Shown one piece after another: positions 1 through 8,907 of a DNA stretch of 64,000 nt. The DNA is taken from assembly GCA_013151965.1 (NCBI GenBank), contig JAADHF010000131.1:1-64000 (forward strand), given 5' to 3'. The notes beneath the pieces are model-generated. The model saw only the letters and a program-made list of their open reading frames with translations. It made no database searches and was not told the origin of the DNA. A program made the position numbers and the translations under genes. Within the stretch, counting starts at the first letter, position 1, and each line of letters starts with the position of its first letter. The DNA is from Spirochaetota bacterium. Lineage in GTDB: Bacteria > Spirochaetota > Spirochaetia > SZUA-6.

Positions 1-80
1 TTTCGAACACGGAAGTTAAGCCCTCCCACGCCGATGGTACTGTCCCTTGGTTGGGATGGGAGAGTAGGTAGTTGCCAGGC
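1..80 (+). rRNA. rrf: 5S ribosomal RNA, 3' part
   Basis: The window opens inside a 5S rRNA. The sequence begins with the conserved TTTCGAACACGGAAGTTAAG block and runs through the GGTACTG and GGGAGAGTAGG segments to the 3' strand of the terminal helix (GTTGCCAGGC, ending at 80). A run of seven T follows at 81-87. The 5' third of the molecule and the rest of the rRNA operon lie before base 1. Confidence 0.95.
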
Positions 81-139
81 TTTTTTTAAATTAAATATAA
101 TAAAAAATGAAGCAATACGTAACCAATTATACAAATAGT

Positions 140-148
140 TGTTATAAC
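140..148 (+). promoter_or_regulatory. Extended -10 promoter for a candidate small RNA
   Basis: A TG-N-TATAAC element lies at 140-148. The best -35 with a 17-base spacer, at 120-125, matches consensus only 3 of 6. Transcription would start near 155 and end at the terminator at 207-212. Independent initiation here is an inference; read-through from the rRNA operon is the alternative. Confidence 0.4.
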
Positions 149-154
149 TATAGA

Positions 155-212
155 GGCGGCCAAAATTGGATTTTAAGCGGGCAAGTTTCACCTCCTTTCC
201 TTGCCCTTTTTT
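155..212 (+). ncRNA. Candidate small RNA with an anti-Shine-Dalgarno loop
   Basis: A 7-bp perfect stem (GGGCAAG 179-185 with CTTGCCC 200-206) encloses a 14-base loop and is followed by six T (207-212), so it is a good intrinsic terminator. The loop contains TCACCTCCTTTC at 188-199, identical to the 3' end of bacterial 16S rRNA that carries the anti-Shine-Dalgarno. With the extended -10 at 140-148 this would give an RNA of about 58 nt. The hairpin and the match are seen directly; existence as a separate RNA and any role in binding ribosome-binding sites are inferred. Confidence 0.45.
179..212 (+). terminator. Intrinsic terminator downstream of 5S rRNA
   Basis: Stem 179-185/200-206 (7 bp, no mismatch), loop 186-199, T-run 207-212. 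It would end the rRNA operon or the small RNA described at 155-212. Confidence 0.8.
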
Positions 213-226
213 GCCTCAAAGAAGCG

Positions 227-260
227 CAGGGGATGGATGTAGGTCTATCCCCTGTTTTTT
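227..260 (+). terminator. Second intrinsic terminator after the rRNA operon
   Basis: CAGGGGAT (227-234) pairs perfectly with ATCCCCTG (247-254), followed by six T (255-260). It works in the plus direction as a backup terminator and protects the convergent gene that ends at 289. The minus direction lacks a T-run. Confidence 0.85.
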
Positions 261-288
261 ATTAATAGAGGTAAACCGCAGAGTTAAT

Positions 289-2079
289 TCATGTGCTGCC
301 CGATAGAATGTCGTCGATGCTTTCCGGATTTTCGCTGAAAGTTTCGAATAATTTTATTCTTTTAAAAACCTCTTCATTATCAAGAAAGATGTTTACAATA
401 TCAGGATCAAAGTGAGTCCCCTTTTCGGATAGAATGAGATTAACCGTTTCCCTGTGGGAGAGTGCATGTTTGTAATGCCTTTCCGATGTAAGGGCATCAT
501 AAACATCTGCAAGCGCGACTATGCGGGCGGATAAAGGTATTTCTTCTCCCTTTCTGCCTTCGGGATAGCCTGTACCGTCCCACCTTTCATGATGAAAGTA
601 TGCTATTTCTTTCCCAAGTGTAAGGAAAGATTCAAGTTCCAGTTCGGAATCAACTGCACTTAAAGCATCACCTCCTAATTTTGAATGCAGCTTTATTCTG
701 TTAAATTCTGTTGATGTCAGCCTGCCCGGTTTAAGAAGTATTGAGTCTTCGATACCGACTTTGCCGACATCATGAAGTACAGAGGAAAGGTAGATATCCT
801 CGATATAATCATCTGTGATATAGTTCTGATATTTGGCAAGTTTCTGTAAACCTCTGGCAAGAACACGTGTATATTCGCGTATTCTTTTAAGATGTTTTCC
901 CGTATCTTTGTCCCTGTATTCGGTAAGCCTTGCAAACCCGAGTATTGCTGCGGATTGAGTCTTTTTTACCTGATCTACAGACGATTTTAACTTTTTCTCT
1001 AATTTTATCCGTTCTGTGAGGTCTTTCTCTATTAGCATATATGCGATAGTTTCGCCCTCGGAATTCTTTAAGGTAGAGTAGGAAATAAAGAGGTACTTTA
1101 TAGTTCTGTCTTTACAGATACGGGGCACATCCTCTTCCAGATATCTGCCGTTATTGGTATCTACCAGATTTCGTATTTCTTTAAAGGATTTATGTTCTTT
1201 TTCTATTTTAAAAAGCTCATCGATATTACTCCCGACGATTTCGTTCCATTTATACCCGTAGGTAGTCTCTGCCGTATAGTTACAATTAAGTATAACACCA
1301 AAGGGATCCACAATAATAATTGAGGAAAGGATCGATTCGAAAAGCATTAAATAGCTTTTTTCCGATACGGCAAGTCTTTTTTCGAGTTTTTCCCGGTATG
1401 AAATATCCTTAAACTGTGTTGTATATCCCTTTATTGTTCCATTTTTGTCTTTCATCACCCAGGATGTGTCCAGTACACGGACAATTTTACGGTTTTTTGT
1501 ATATAGATGAGTCTCGAGATTAAAGACAGATCCATTCTTTGTCAGTTCGGCAAGTTTATCCTCAGCCGCAGCAGGATAGACGTAAAGCGAGGAGATGTCA
1601 TCAGGTATTTCGTCACGGTCATAACAGAGGAGTCTGTAAAAGCCGGTATTCGCTTTAATCACCTTCCCGTTTAGATCTACCTGCACTACCGGATCTCCTA
1701 TATTATTTAAAAACCGGTCATAATAGCTGAGGAAATATTCTTCTTCCGATTCTTTTTCATAAAGAGGCCGTAAGCGTATCAGGTAAAATATTCCATTTTC
1801 ATTATTAATCTTTACAAGAGAAGCCTTAAAAGCATGTTCTGTTCCATTCGGGGCAGGTACTGTTCTGAATTCTTCACTATTATTAAGATTGGTAAGGTCA
1901 AGACTCTGTAAAAATACTGTTTCCCGTTTAATAAAATCGATCCCTTTCCATCCGGTAATATTCTGAAGAGCGCTGTTAAAGAATATTATCCTCCTATTGG
2001 AATCGAGTATAAGAAAGCCGTCGGTAAACTCTTCTATGATGCTTAGAATTAATTCGGGAAACGAATATGATGTGTACAT
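289..2079 (-). CDS. PAS-domain HD-GYP cyclic-di-GMP phosphodiesterase
   Basis: 596 residues. Three PAS-like sensory modules precede the catalytic part (roughly 8-110, 115-225 and 235-355; the third ends in the usual DLTER signature). A C-terminal HD-GYP domain follows (about 375-590): HD pair in LHDVGKVG near residue 436, then HHERWDGTGYPEGRKGEEI near 495-513, which contains the GYP triad. Full-length HD-GYP domains hydrolyse c-di-GMP to pGpG or GMP, and the metal-binding residues look intact. There is no signal peptide or membrane segment, so it is probably a soluble cytoplasmic sensor. It follows the acyl-CoA synthetase gene by 25 bases and is likely cotranscribed. The PAS ligand cannot be told from sequence. 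Confidence 0.92.
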   Translation of the reverse strand: MYTSYSFPELILSIIEEFTDGFLILDSNRRIIFFNSALQNITGWKGIDFIKRETVFLQSLDLTNLNNSEEFRTVPAPNGTEHAFKASLVKINNENGIFYLIRLRPLYEKESEEEYFLSYYDRFLNNIGDPVVQVDLNGKVIKANTGFYRLLCYDRDEIPDDISSLYVYPAAAEDKLAELTKNGSVFNLETHLYTKNRKIVRVLDTSWVMKDKNGTIKGYTTQFKDISYREKLEKRLAVSEKSYLMLFESILSSIIIVDPFGVILNCNYTAETTYGYKWNEIVGSNIDELFKIEKEHKSFKEIRNLVDTNNGRYLEEDVPRICKDRTIKYLFISYSTLKNSEGETIAYMLIEKDLTERIKLEKKLKSSVDQVKKTQSAAILGFARLTEYRDKDTGKHLKRIREYTRVLARGLQKLAKYQNYITDDYIEDIYLSSVLHDVGKVGIEDSILLKPGRLTSTEFNRIKLHSKLGGDALSAVDSELELESFLTLGKEIAYFHHERWDGTGYPEGRKGEEIPLSARIVALADVYDALTSERHYKHALSHRETVNLILSEKGTHFDPDIVNIFLDNEEVFKRIKLFETFSENPESIDDILSGST

Positions 2080-2104
2080 TTCTTAGTGTTTAACATATAT
2101 GTAA

Positions 2105-4003
2105 TTATTTAAACAGTTCCTTTATCTCTTTTGAATATAGTTCGTTAATAACATTTCTTCGCATTTTTAGCGTATGTGTAAGTTCTCTGCCGACTTCGAA
2201 TGGTTTTATAAGGAGTTTTATTCTGTATATTCTCTCGAAAGCTTTAAAACCGTTCTGTATATTAACCCTGTTATGAATTTCGTCATTTATAAGTTCATTT
2301 ATTTCAGGTACATCTACAAGACTTTCCCTGTCTATATAGGAAATATCATTTTCCGCTGCATATTTTTCCAGTTCTTCGAAATTCGGGATAACCATGGCCG
2401 CTAGAAATTTCTGATCCTGTCCTAAAACGATGACCTGGTCCACATACCTGGATTCCAGAATGGCGCTTTCTATCGGGTCCGGCTCTATATTTTCTCCTCC
2501 TAAGAGTACAATAGTATCTTTAACCCGTCCTATTATCTTTAACTCGCCTTTATAAGTAATAATGCCGAGATCGCCTGTATTCAGCCACCCGTCTTCACCG
2601 AGCACCTTTTTTGTTTCTTCGGGTTTTTTATAGTAACCGCTCATTACCTGCGGTCCTTTTATCAGTACAACACCTTTATTGCCCGGAGGCAGGACATTCA
2701 TATTGTCATCTATTATTCTAATTTCCGTTCCGGCAAGCGGAGGCCCTACCGTGGACGGCACCGGAGTACGCTGGAGCCGCACACTTACAACCGGAGCTGT
2801 TTCCGTTAAGCCGTAACCCTCTAAAAGCAGTATTCCTGCAGCTCCGAAAAATTTATCCACATAAGCCGGCAAAGCACCGCCTCCGGAGATAGCGGCCTTA
2901 AATCTGCCCCCTAACATTTTTTGCAGCTTTCCGAATACAAGAAGATTTCCGAGTCCCCTTACCGGTGTTAAGAGTATCAAAGGAATAATACTTACAATAA
3001 TATCAACAGCCCGGTATCTTTTTTTAAACTGCGGCAGACGCCCTCTGAACATATTAAGAAACAATTCATGAATAACTGCTGCAGACACAAAAAAGTGAAA
3101 CAGAACCTTTTTGACCCCTCCTTCCGCATTGACTTTTCTATATATGGCTGCCCTGATGCCTTCCCATATTCTCGGCACGGAAGCCATAAATGCCGGTTTT
3201 AAAGCAGCCATATCGCCCAGCATAATTTTGCCTACAGGTTTCGAGTAAGCCTGCGCCGTTCCGGAACAGAGTACCACATATTCGATTATCCGTTCGAAGG
3301 AGTGCCATACAGGCAGTACTGACAACCATATATCACCGGGTGAAATAATGAGAATATTGGGTATCTGCTTTACCTGGTGCAGAAAATTATTATGGGTCAG
3401 CATTACGCCTTTGGGTTCGCCTGTTGTGCCTGATGTATATATGATCGTAGCAAGGTCGGAAGCACTGCCCTGCGATAGTTCCGTTTCGAAGATTTTAAGA
3501 TCCTCTTTTAATTTTTCCTTCCCTTTATTTAGTATTTCATTAAATGTCGTTATCTCTATATCTTTTTTCCCTTCCGGTTTTTTATACTGAGAATCCATGA
3601 CAATAATTCTTTTAAGTTCGGGCAGGTTTTTTTTCTTTGATATAATCTTTTCCAATTGTTTCTTGTTTTCCGCTAATGCAACATGGCAGTCACCATGATT
3701 AAGAATATATTCTATCTCATCTGCAGTAGAATCCGAGCCCCGCGGAACATCGACAGCGCCAATGCCTAATATGGCAAGGTCTGCAATAATCCATTCTTTT
3801 CGATTATCGGAAATTATTCCTATATGATCGTTTCTTTTAATACCGGATGCAAGTAAACCGGCTCCGAATTCGGATATCATGGTGTACAGTTCTCCATAGG
3901 TGACGCTTTTAAATGAGCCCTCCTGATCTTTGGAATACAATGCCGGTGCGTCATGATTCTTATCTGCAACCTCTTTGAAAAACTTTGGTATTGAATTCTG
4001 CAT
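2105..4003 (-). CDS. Long-chain acyl-CoA synthetase (AMP-forming)
   Basis: 632 residues, the normal size for FadD/ACSL-type enzymes. It would activate fatty acids with ATP and CoA via an acyl-adenylate. The AMP-binding signature YTSGTTGEPKGVMLTH lies near residues 190-205; GYGLTETAPV and the YKGELKIIGRVKDTIVLLGG hinge region follow in order. A hydrophobic stretch around 320-350 suggests membrane association, as in the eukaryotic-type long-chain synthetases common in spirochaetes. AAGGAG sits 7 bases before the ATG. It is first in a two-gene minus-strand unit with the HD-GYP gene. Chain-length preference is unknown. Confidence 0.93.
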   Translation of the reverse strand: MQNSIPKFFKEVADKNHDAPALYSKDQEGSFKSVTYGELYTMISEFGAGLLASGIKRNDHIGIISDNRKEWIIADLAILGIGAVDVPRGSDSTADEIEYILNHGDCHVALAENKKQLEKIISKKKNLPELKRIIVMDSQYKKPEGKKDIEITTFNEILNKGKEKLKEDLKIFETELSQGSASDLATIIYTSGTTGEPKGVMLTHNNFLHQVKQIPNILIISPGDIWLSVLPVWHSFERIIEYVVLCSGTAQAYSKPVGKIMLGDMAALKPAFMASVPRIWEGIRAAIYRKVNAEGGVKKVLFHFFVSAAVIHELFLNMFRGRLPQFKKRYRAVDIIVSIIPLILLTPVRGLGNLLVFGKLQKMLGGRFKAAISGGGALPAYVDKFFGAAGILLLEGYGLTETAPVVSVRLQRTPVPSTVGPPLAGTEIRIIDDNMNVLPPGNKGVVLIKGPQVMSGYYKKPEETKKVLGEDGWLNTGDLGIITYKGELKIIGRVKDTIVLLGGENIEPDPIESAILESRYVDQVIVLGQDQKFLAAMVIPNFEELEKYAAENDISYIDRESLVDVPEINELINDEIHNRVNIQNGFKAFERIYRIKLLIKPFEVGRELTHTLKMRRNVINELYSKEIKELFK

Positions 4004-4052
4004 ATTCTACTCCTTATCCGTGCCCGAAATACATAATTACACTTTAGTAAAA

Positions 4053-4079
4053 ATTATCATGGTGCGGATATACTGTCAA
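4053..4079 (-). promoter_or_regulatory. Promoter for the acyl-CoA synthetase operon
   Basis: On the minus strand TTGACA (4079-4074) is followed after 15 bases by GATAAT (4058-4053). The spacer is short. Leader length to the ATG at 4003 is about 45 bases, with a good Shine-Dalgarno. Confidence 0.4.
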
Positions 4080-4196
4080 TAAAATAAAATGAATTAAATA
4101 TTTATGTATCCTTTATTAAAGTGCAGTATTTGTTATATAGTTATAAAGAGGTTATGGCCGATACTTTCGGTAGAAAACTGTAAGGATTTTTTTAGG

Positions 4197-6155
4197 ATGA
4201 AAAGATTAATTTTATTTATACTTCTCCTTTTTATTCCGCTTGGCTTTGCCGTATCTGATTCGGAGAGTCTTAACGGCGAATGGTATTTTTTATTTTCCGG
4301 AATAAAAACAGAAATGCCTCCGTCAGGGGAATGGAAGGGTATTACGATTCCATCGGATTTTAAGAATTACATAGACCGGGCAGAGGGCTATATCTGGCTT
4401 AAAAAAACGATTAATGCTGTCCGGTCTCCATCTGCGATTATTATCGGTCCTGTGGGAATGTCTTTTTCCGTTTATTATAAAGGGGAACTTATCGGTGTTT
4501 CGGGAACGGATGGGGAAAAGTATCTTTCGCAGAATTCCCTTTTCAGCGGATTTATATTACCGTACAGTGTTTCTTCCAAAAAAACATCCGATACGATCTA
4601 TATAAGGATATATCATCGTTATAAATCCTGGGTAAAATCGGGAATAGAGATTGTTCCTGCGAAAGATTTAAACGGCACGCTGATAAGAGCAAATTTTTTC
4701 CATCTCTATGTCCAGATTTTCCTTATGCTTCTTCTCTTCCTTACCGCCCTGGCTTTTCTTCATATAACCATTTTTGAGGATAAAAAGGCTTTTATATATC
4801 TTTCGATTGCCGCCTTCTCAGGCGGGATATTTTACTTTTTCATATCTATAGGGAACTTTATTATTCCCTATATATGGGCATTAAAGCTCTCACTTTTTTC
4901 TGAAATGGTAATGATGGTTTCCCTTCTTCTTTTCCCCGTTTCATATCTTAAATCATTATCCCGCAAGGGAATGATCTTTCTGATAGTTCCGTTTCTGTTC
5001 TTCAGTTCCGCGGGATTATTTTTAACAAAACTGGATTATATACTTCTCTTTTCCAGAATATCCGCCTTTGTGATACTGGCTGCTGTTATTTTAAGTATCT
5101 ATATAATTGTAATTGCTGCTGCCCGGGGTATTCATGAAGCCGTAACTTACAGTGTATTCTATCTGTTCTTTCTCTTCAGTATTGCATACCTGCATTTTTA
5201 TGGTATCTTGTTCCCTTTAAGTATGATATTCCCTTCGGTTCTTGGAGTTCTCATTATACTGTTTTCATTTTATTCCGTTCGCCTTGAGAGAAAGAAGATA
5301 AAAGAATTACACTTAGAGACTACGGAGCAATTAATCGAACGCGTGGAGGAGGATTGGGAACTTATAGAAAAAATACGGGTTGGTAAAGAACGGCTCGAGA
5401 ACAGGAACAGGGAAAGTATTCAACTCGCCGACAGACTGACGAGAAGTTCGCAGACTCAGGCTTTAACAATAGGTCAGATTATGGGAACCATAGAGAATGC
5501 AGGCTCTGCTGAATCGCGTGTAATGGAGAAGGAGAAGGATATTTTAGGTTATACCGATAAAGTGGATAAAATGATCAGTAATTTTAACAAAAAAATTATT
5601 GAAACGGTAGAACAGCTGGAACAGTTAAACAGCAAGTCGAATATAATAAAAAAAGCTGTAAGCCAGATTATCGGTATAGCGGATAAGACAAATATGCTTT
5701 CTCTGAACGCGGCAATCGAAGCCTCGAAGGCGGGCACAAAAGGGAAGGGGTTTGCAGTTGTTGCCCATGAAATAAGGAAATTGGCTGATCTTACAAAAAC
5801 CGTATCGGATCAGGTAAATCTTCTCATTAAAGAATCGGGAGAAGAGGTGGAACAGGGTGTAACAAAGGTAAAAGGGCTTGGTGAAGGTTTTGCCGAGATA
5901 ATGAAGCACAGTGAATCGATCCGTGTAATGATCGAGGAAAATTCAAAAGCCCTGGAAGATGTTATGAGATCCCACCTGGAGATTAAAGACGGTCTGGCCG
6001 GTGTCGATATGGCGATACGTTCGGTACTGGATGTTTCCCATGATTTGCGCAGTATGACGGAAAAACTCGCCTCTGCATTTTCCTGGCTCGGAGAGGTACT
6101 GCAGATAGAGCAGGAAGTTCCCGAACTTCCCGAGCTTCCCGCTAAGGCCGATTAG
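4197..6155 (+). CDS. 7TM receptor fused to a methyl-accepting chemotaxis signalling domain
   Basis: 652 residues from the ATG at 4197, chosen because AAGGA lies about 10 bases upstream and a signal peptide starts there ([18 protein letters not shown]). Residues about 23-160 form an exported beta-rich domain resembling the sugar-binding jelly-roll of 7TMR-DISM receptors. About seven hydrophobic helices follow (roughly 165-385), then a coiled coil, then an MCP signalling domain (about 440-640) with the hairpin tip [20 protein letters not shown] near 499-518. No HAMP domain is visible. It probably couples extracellular carbohydrate sensing to CheA/CheW. Its 3' end overlaps the convergent fabZ by 4 bases. 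Confidence 0.88.
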   Translation: MKRLILFILLLFIPLGFAVSDSESLNGEWYFLFSGIKTEMPPSGEWKGITIPSDFKNYIDRAEGYIWLKKTINAVRSPSAIIIGPVGMSFSVYYKGELIGVSGTDGEKYLSQNSLFSGFILPYSVSSKKTSDTIYIRIYHRYKSWVKSGIEIVPAKDLNGTLIRANFFHLYVQIFLMLLLFLTALAFLHITIFEDKKAFIYLSIAAFSGGIFYFFISIGNFIIPYIWALKLSLFSEMVMMVSLLLFPVSYLKSLSRKGMIFLIVPFLFFSSAGLFLTKLDYILLFSRISAFVILAAVILSIYIIVIAAARGIHEAVTYSVFYLFFLFSIAYLHFYGILFPLSMIFPSVLGVLIILFSFYSVRLERKKIKELHLETTEQLIERVEEDWELIEKIRVGKERLENRNRESIQLADRLTRSSQTQALTIGQIMGTIENAGSAESRVMEKEKDILGYTDKVDKMISNFNKKIIETVEQLEQLNSKSNIIKKAVSQIIGIADKTNMLSLNAAIEASKAGTKGKGFAVVAHEIRKLADLTKTVSDQVNLLIKESGEEVEQGVTKVKGLGEGFAEIMKHSESIRVMIEENSKALEDVMRSHLEIKDGLAGVDMAIRSVLDVSHDLRSMTEKLASAFSWLGEVLQIEQEVPELPELPAKAD

Positions 6156-6571
6156 GAGTTTTTGCCCACGAGACAGAGCCATTCGGCTTCTGCGGCAATT
6201 TCTCCGTTAACATATGCAATCCCGCTCTGGCGCAGCATTGCCTTTGAAATACGTTTATTTGTAATAACCATTCTTATTTCATCACCCGGGCGTACCTGCT
6301 TCCTGAATTTTGCTTTTGTAACGGAAGCAAGAAAGATCAGGGAATCATCTAAGACTCCCAGATTGCTAATGCCTGCACCTCCGCATTGGGCCAATGATTC
6401 TATAAGTATAACACCCGGCACTAAAGGATAACCGGGGAAATGGCCCTGAAAAAAGAATTCATCATTACTGAATATTTTATAGCCGACAATTTCTTTTTCA
6501 TCCGCTTTTTCTATTCTGTCCACGAATAGAAAAGGTTTTCGATGTGGTAACAGCTCCTTGATATCCTTCAT
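6152..6571 (-). CDS. fabZ: 3-hydroxyacyl-ACP dehydratase FabZ
   Basis: 139 residues, typical hot-dog fold length. It dehydrates 3-hydroxyacyl-ACP in type II fatty-acid elongation. [12 protein letters not shown] near the N-terminus and [20 protein letters not shown] near residues 43-62 carry the catalytic His (GHFPG) and Glu (PGVILIE). AAGGAAAG precedes the ATG. The gene lies 17 bases after the oxoamine synthase gene, suggesting a joint role in making a specialised lipid. The usual lpxD/lpxA neighbours of fabZ are absent here. Confidence 0.95.
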   Translation of the reverse strand: MKDIKELLPHRKPFLFVDRIEKADEKEIVGYKIFSNDEFFFQGHFPGYPLVPGVILIESLAQCGGAGISNLGVLDDSLIFLASVTKAKFRKQVRPGDEIRMVITNKRISKAMLRQSGIAYVNGEIAAEAEWLCLVGKNS

Positions 6572-6588
6572 AATACTTTCCTTAACAT

Positions 6589-7794
6589 TCAGATTATTCC
6601 GAGTTTCCTGGCTTCTCTGCCTGAAATTTCGAGTACCTTATCAAGCTCCTCGTCCGTATGAATGGCCATAAATGATGTTCTGATAAGAGACCTGTCAGGA
6701 GGTACTGCCGGACTTATTACAGGGTTAGCATAAACACCGTTTTCGAACAGGGCCTTCCAGAAGAGAAAAGTTTTTTCGTTGTGGCCTATAATAAGGGGAA
6801 TAATGGGAGTTTCCGCAACACCGATATTAAAACCAAGAGATTTAAAGCCGTTAATCATCTTCCCTGCTATTTGCTGCAGCCTTTTAACATGCTCCGGTTC
6901 CGTTTCTATAATTTCCAGTGCTTTTGTAACGGATGCTATTGTTGCCGGAGGCATACTGGCACTGAATATAAGCGGCCTTGCAAAGTGTTTAATATAATCG
7001 ATGATTTCTTCGTCACCTGCTATAAAGCCTCCTAAAGACCCGAATGATTTGGAAAACGTACACATTACCAGGTCCGAACAGATGTTATTATAGTACTCTT
7101 CACAACCTCTGCCTGTATCTCCGATTACGCCGATGGCGTGAGCTTCATCTATATAGAGTGCAGCATTGTATCTGTCTGCTATCTTACGTAATTCAGGAAG
7201 TTTTACAATATCCCCCTCCATGCTGAAAACGCCGTCTGTGACAATAATTTTCGGTTCATCGATTGGCAGCCGGGAAATGACACTTTCCAGATTTTCGGGA
7301 TCATTGTGAAAATAGCGGTGTATTTTCACGGAACCTTTCATGCCGGAAGCCAAAAATATTCCGTCCATTATAGAGGCATGGTTATAGCGGTCGGTTAAAA
7401 TATGTTCATTCCTTCCCACAAGTGCGGATATTGCACCGAGATTTGTCTGATATCCGGTTGTAAAGCAGAGAGCGGATTTTTTGCCTGTAAAACGGGCCAG
7501 TTTTACTTCCAGATCTTCATGAAGAGCGAGTGTACCGTTTGCAAACCTGGAGCCTGAGCAGCTTGTTCCGAATTTCTTTATGGCATTGATCGAAGCTTCC
7601 ATTACACGCCGGTCCCATGACAATCCAAGGTAGTTGTTCGAACCAATCATAATCAGTTCTTTACCTTTCATGACTACCCTGCCGCCTCTGCTCTCCTCTA
7701 TGGGTATAAAAAACGGATATAGGCCTCTTCGTTGAGCATCCCGGGCTTCTGTAAAGTCACGACATTTTTGAAAAATATCCAAGGGGTCCTCCAT
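6589..7794 (-). CDS. PLP-dependent alpha-oxoamine synthase, serine palmitoyltransferase-like
   Basis: 401 residues. The family (BioF, KBL, HemA, SPT) condenses an amino acid with an acyl thioester. Visible signatures are SNNYLGL (52-58), GTSCSGSRFANGTLALHEDLE (76-96), the PLP-binding DEAH (216-219) and TFSKSFGSLGG with the Schiff-base Lys249. From memory, the SGSRFANGT stretch and the FIAGDEEIIDYIKHFARP region are closest to Bacteroidetes and Sphingomonas serine palmitoyltransferases, not to BioF. A neighbouring fabZ and no bio genes support a sphingolipid-like or other long-chain amino-ketone product. There is no Shine-Dalgarno; TACAAT ends 7 bases before the ATG, so the mRNA may be leaderless. 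The exact substrate is unproven. Confidence 0.85.
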   Translation of the reverse strand: MEDPLDIFQKCRDFTEARDAQRRGLYPFFIPIEESRGGRVVMKGKELIMIGSNNYLGLSWDRRVMEASINAIKKFGTSCSGSRFANGTLALHEDLEVKLARFTGKKSALCFTTGYQTNLGAISALVGRNEHILTDRYNHASIMDGIFLASGMKGSVKIHRYFHNDPENLESVISRLPIDEPKIIVTDGVFSMEGDIVKLPELRKIADRYNAALYIDEAHAIGVIGDTGRGCEEYYNNICSDLVMCTFSKSFGSLGGFIAGDEEIIDYIKHFARPLIFSASMPPATIASVTKALEIIETEPEHVKRLQQIAGKMINGFKSLGFNIGVAETPIIPLIIGHNEKTFLFWKALFENGVYANPVISPAVPPDRSLIRTSFMAIHTDEELDKVLEISGREARKLGII

Positions 7795-7941
7795 TTTATT
7801 AATTGTATTTCAGTACTATGTCTGATCAGTCTGCAGTCACTAAAAAAATAAGCCAGGCATTCGACTGTTATACATATTACAGCGCAGTTAAATCTATCGT
7901 AATAGTGTCATATTGTAAAGTGTACACTCCGTTATTTATTC

Positions 7942-8907
7942 TTAAATCCCCTGAAAGGTAATCCAGAATGTGACAATTTTTGATGTATCGATAATTCTTA
8001 GAAATGTAAGTAAGGCCGCAGCAAGAAAGAAAATTATAAAGAAAAGCCATAGAAGATGCGGACGGTTTTCTTTGGTTTCCCTGTTTCTGAATACATTACT
8101 GATATAAAAGAAAAGGAGGACCAGTCCGGGAATCAGAAATATGAATGCAAACAGATTTGCTATGTAAACCGGATTTTGAGTTTTTGCCTGTTCTATTAAA
8201 CCGGCAAGGTTAAAAAGAGCAATATTGAGTTTTTGAAGCCTTCCGAGAATAATAAGGATTCCAATAAAAATCAGGAATATTCCGCTTCCGGTTTTTATCG
8301 TTTTTAAGTAAGGTCTGATTTTCTGCATCTGTCTGGCAAACCCGTTAAAAAAAAGTCCTGCCAGTATAAAGGGAAGTCCGAGGCCGAGAGAATACGATGT
8401 TAACAGTAGAACCCCCTCGGCGAGTTTTCCTGTTGTTCCTGCGAGAAAGAGAATGCCGGCAAGTATAGGTCCTACACACGGGGTCCACCCCCCGGCAAAT
8501 GCCATTCCCAGAAGAATCGCTCCGGCATAACCTTTCGGGCTGTTCTGTATGTGGAATTTTTTCTCCACTTGTAATATTTTCCAGAAGTCAAAGATAAAAT
8601 TAAGTCCCAAAAGAACTACCAGAATACCTGCTGTTACATTAACTATCCGGGATATGCTGCCGAGAAAAACCCCTGTGCTGCTGAAAATAATACCGAGTAC
8701 GATAAATACGATGGTAAATCCGCTCACAAAAAAAATAGTTTTAACAAAAATCCCGGTTTTCCGTATGTCTCCTGTTTTTAATTCGTTGTACGATATACCC
8801 CCTATAAAAGAAAGATATGATGGTATAAGAGGCAGAATACAGGGTGAAAGGAAGGATAACAGGCCCGCGGCAAAGGCTATTATAAGATTTAGGTTGCTGC
8901 TTATCAT
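7942..8907 (-). CDS. CcdA/DsbD-type transmembrane thiol-disulfide electron carrier
   Basis: 321 residues, polytopic with about eight membrane helices. It moves reducing power from cytoplasmic thioredoxin to the periplasm. Two conserved membrane cysteines are present: FLSPCILPLIPSYLSF near residue 23 and AGGWTPCVGPILAG near residue 144. The protein extends about 80 residues beyond minimal CcdA. It overlaps the upstream TlpA-like gene by four bases (ATGA), so the two are translationally coupled and probably act as donor and acceptor in one thiol-reduction pathway. There are no cytochrome c maturation genes in the window. Confidence 0.92.
   Translation of the reverse strand: MISSNLNLIIAFAAGLLSFLSPCILPLIPSYLSFIGGISYNELKTGDIRKTGIFVKTIFFVSGFTIVFIVLGIIFSSTGVFLGSISRIVNVTAGILVVLLGLNFIFDFWKILQVEKKFHIQNSPKGYAGAILLGMAFAGGWTPCVGPILAGILFLAGTTGKLAEGVLLLTSYSLGLGLPFILAGLFFNGFARQMQKIRPYLKTIKTGSGIFLIFIGILIILGRLQKLNIALFNLAGLIEQAKTQNPVYIANLFAFIFLIPGLVLLFFYISNVFRNRETKENRPHLLWLFFIIFFLAAALLTFLRIIDTSKIVTFWITFQGI

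Noticed and set aside
227-260. Hairpin considered as terminator for the minus-strand HD-GYP gene
   Set aside because: On the minus strand no T-run follows the stem; the T-run is on the plus side only.
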